Of a stretch of DNA of 64,000 nt, positions 63,701 to 64,000 are shown piece by piece. Within the stretch, counting starts at the first letter, position 1. Each line of letters starts with the position of its first letter. Source of the stretch: Nocardia caishijiensis NBRC 108228 (GTDB taxonomy: Bacteria > Actinomycetota > Actinomycetes > Mycobacteriales > Mycobacteriaceae); assembly GCF_001612825.1 (NCBI RefSeq), contig NZ_BDBE01000030.1, positions 310,001 through 374,000 on the forward strand, given 5' to 3'. The notes beneath the pieces are model-generated. The model was given only the letters and a program-made list of their open reading frames with translations, was not told where the DNA came from and searched no databases. A program made the translations under genes and the position numbers.

Positions 63701-64000
63701 ATCGGCGATCTCCCACCGACCACCGCGCCCGAGCACCCGGTAGATGCTCTTGCGGGTTCGCTGCGAAGCGCCCGGCAGCCGGTCGACTACCACCGTGGGA
63801 TCGACCTCGAGGCGGATCAACCCCGTCAGAGCGCGGCCAGCCAGCTCCTGATCCGTCGAATCCAGTTGCGCCAGTAGGAAATCGCGCTCCCCACCGACGA
63901 CCGCAAGAGAAATCGCTGTCCGCTGCCCCGCGCGGCCCTGCGCGGCGATCTCGCCGAGCAGACGCGACAGTTCGGCGCTTCCGGTCAGTCGTCGCGCCTC
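60782..64000 (-). CDS. Very large HEAT-type repeat protein, 5' end beyond window
   Basis: The frame is open to the right edge (about 1072 residues seen), so the true start lies outside; TTG 63820 is internal. Composed of degenerate helical repeats, for example A-L-T-A-L-G-A-S-D-D-P-E-A-A-I-G-V-L-A-R-Y and LLAELRAPDALPIIVGLATR, like HEAT/PBS-lyase-type alpha-solenoids. No enzymatic motif, signal or membrane segment recognised. Such proteins usually serve as scaffolds. Codon use and frame are clean over more than 3 kb. Confidence 0.8.
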   Translation of the reverse strand, partial: EARRLTGSAELSRLLGEIAAQGRAGQRTAISLAVVGGERDFLLAQLDSTDQELAGRALTGLIRLEVDPTVVVDRLPGASQRTRKSIYRVLGRGGRWEIADALVPALRLLYGDAEAARVLPSCSASVVTEWLPTLAYAVTNWTTLADRHIGPVFDFIETRSRGANRAEWAELWAWATASPVTAAHEGPHRLLALATAAVEFTPVTRLNPVAGKLTRHDPRAMYRLILHPSGNGRALAGPSLWRAMRVLPDENLRQVYLGVRSKRDFLRALPPSRRAAVAGADLARPGVAPASVDLALLDLIPGPARARIARELLSRPTGTDIPAVNDRLTARLTWAEAKPALIEAIRRPTADERAIAYPLLVTAAVGSRDPSVITELLALTTRLRNEQDPVRTTALRAIADIPMSLLTTDHIPGLEQLATDALQARDRSWNTSNAVGTLARTLLLRGSIAAEPAFTATALRIMGGLADLSVDPNLSGLHRNLPRGAEQQILTTLLPHLMSEAQRERFDLCLSLADGLDHRAFDLPDLQRLILRACFATSDSTVRRAVRLALAAPATRDAHLDELFARDRSLITLPLVQSLIGDRRTDLLDALLNTRTSGRFLSGKVVFVPMFVTGFHRWSAHHVDRYARLLYDYARGRTTTAYERASAIRQLGRLPGSVARLTWFVDNGDLIDVEAALTALGASDDPEAAIGVLARYVGDDRARVAVSGIATCARGIAPNRVSSTVMPLLDSPKITARKEAIRLLAELRAPDALPIIVGLATRADAHRDVRRAAVFATRFLLDDERTWALLADATADAEVAGAVLDIRPALLPVPQRQRFAASVRDLAAVDDPRVAAAALSALCSWQRWWAPGTRETIVDRLTDLATVGTWTAAMRALLTAARTEDDATAVVETVRRLRGAEFTAADRDIPAHQRLSAVLDGFGAVVRGHPTSPRVLSAPVVAALADDPIWHGKVIELIMTTIRWTDPTGVVAALEGAATYATGTLVTRPAYHLAQLITAELGTTPETTFHAVGTELARSTAPAIALAALTVIDRCGNKFGWSEKWAAGLTGLRTHPDPDVRRAAHAVFTAPE

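Noticed and set aside
1..64000. CRISPR array, tRNA or rRNA genes, insertion sequences
   Set aside because: No regular spaced repeats, cloverleaf with TTCGANNC-type arm, ribosomal RNA blocks or transposase genes were recognised on reading.

Overview
High-GC actinobacterial chromosomal DNA, most like Nocardia or a close mycolic-acid relative. The basis is strong G/C bias at third codon positions, GTG/TTG starts, many ATGA/GTGA gene overlaps, a carboxylic acid reductase, an Eis-type acetyltransferase, a UsfX/SigF/UsfY stress system, a FasR-like TetR and LGFP repeats. No rRNA, tRNA, CRISPR array, IS element or integrase was recognised. About 58 protein genes are called.

Layout. (1) 1-5.8 kb: sugar/glycan block of two GT-B glycosyltransferases with an SDR between them, divergent from a GT9 heptosyltransferase-like gene and a bifunctional HldE-like gene. 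(2) 5.9-9.7 kb: epimerase-like SDR, zinc alcohol dehydrogenase with an SRPBCC partner, type 5 uracil-DNA glycosylase. (3) 9.8-24.6 kb: redox/catabolic block. It has a carboxylesterase coupled to a carboxylic acid reductase, an MpaB-type oxygenase, and two operons that each carry a GXWXG/DUF4334 protein: one with an alcohol dehydrogenase, the other with an alpha/beta hydrolase, a Baeyer-Villiger-type monooxygenase and a cholesterol-oxidase-like GMC enzyme. Four TetR regulators lie among them, two with clear paired palindromic operators. (4) 25.3-37 kb: general-stress block with a DUF6766 protein, KatE-type catalase, two UsfY-like proteins, a GSP39-like SDR, FMN reductase, PLP decarboxylase, PAS-ANTAR protein, UsfX-like/SigF/STAS/UsfX-like module, and an operon of UsfY-like, HemK-type methyltransferase, CDGSH and haem-oxygenase-like diiron proteins. 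Several of these genes have a GTTT-N15-GGGTAG-like promoter, so the block may be largely a local SigF regulon. (5) 37-46 kb: mixed accessory genes, including an in-frame chimera of a lipid-kinase tail and a headless SDR. (6) 46-54 kb: accessory segment with an XRE-HNH fusion protein, a small membrane protein, TetR-DoxX pair, zinc-finger coiled-coil protein, multidomain amidase/LGFP protein and a subtilase with a tiny ORF directly upstream. (7) 54-64 kb: Eis-like acetyltransferase, TetR with enoyl-CoA hydratase-like enzyme, HdeD-like protein, a membrane-anchored binding-protein-like fusion, an alpha/beta hydrolase and a very large HEAT-type protein cut by the window end.

How genes may work together. 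The BVMO operon reads as alcohol to ketone to ester/lactone to hydroxyacid. The esterase-CAR pair reads as ester to acid to aldehyde. The stress block combines peroxide removal, a sigma factor with its switch proteins and iron-sulfur/diiron proteins. All of this is inferred from family and order.

Quality note: six genes in the first 13 kb contain eight apparent single-base losses, every one in a C or G run, and no comparable lesion was found downstream. These genes are described as probably intact, with sequencing or assembly error the leading explanation.
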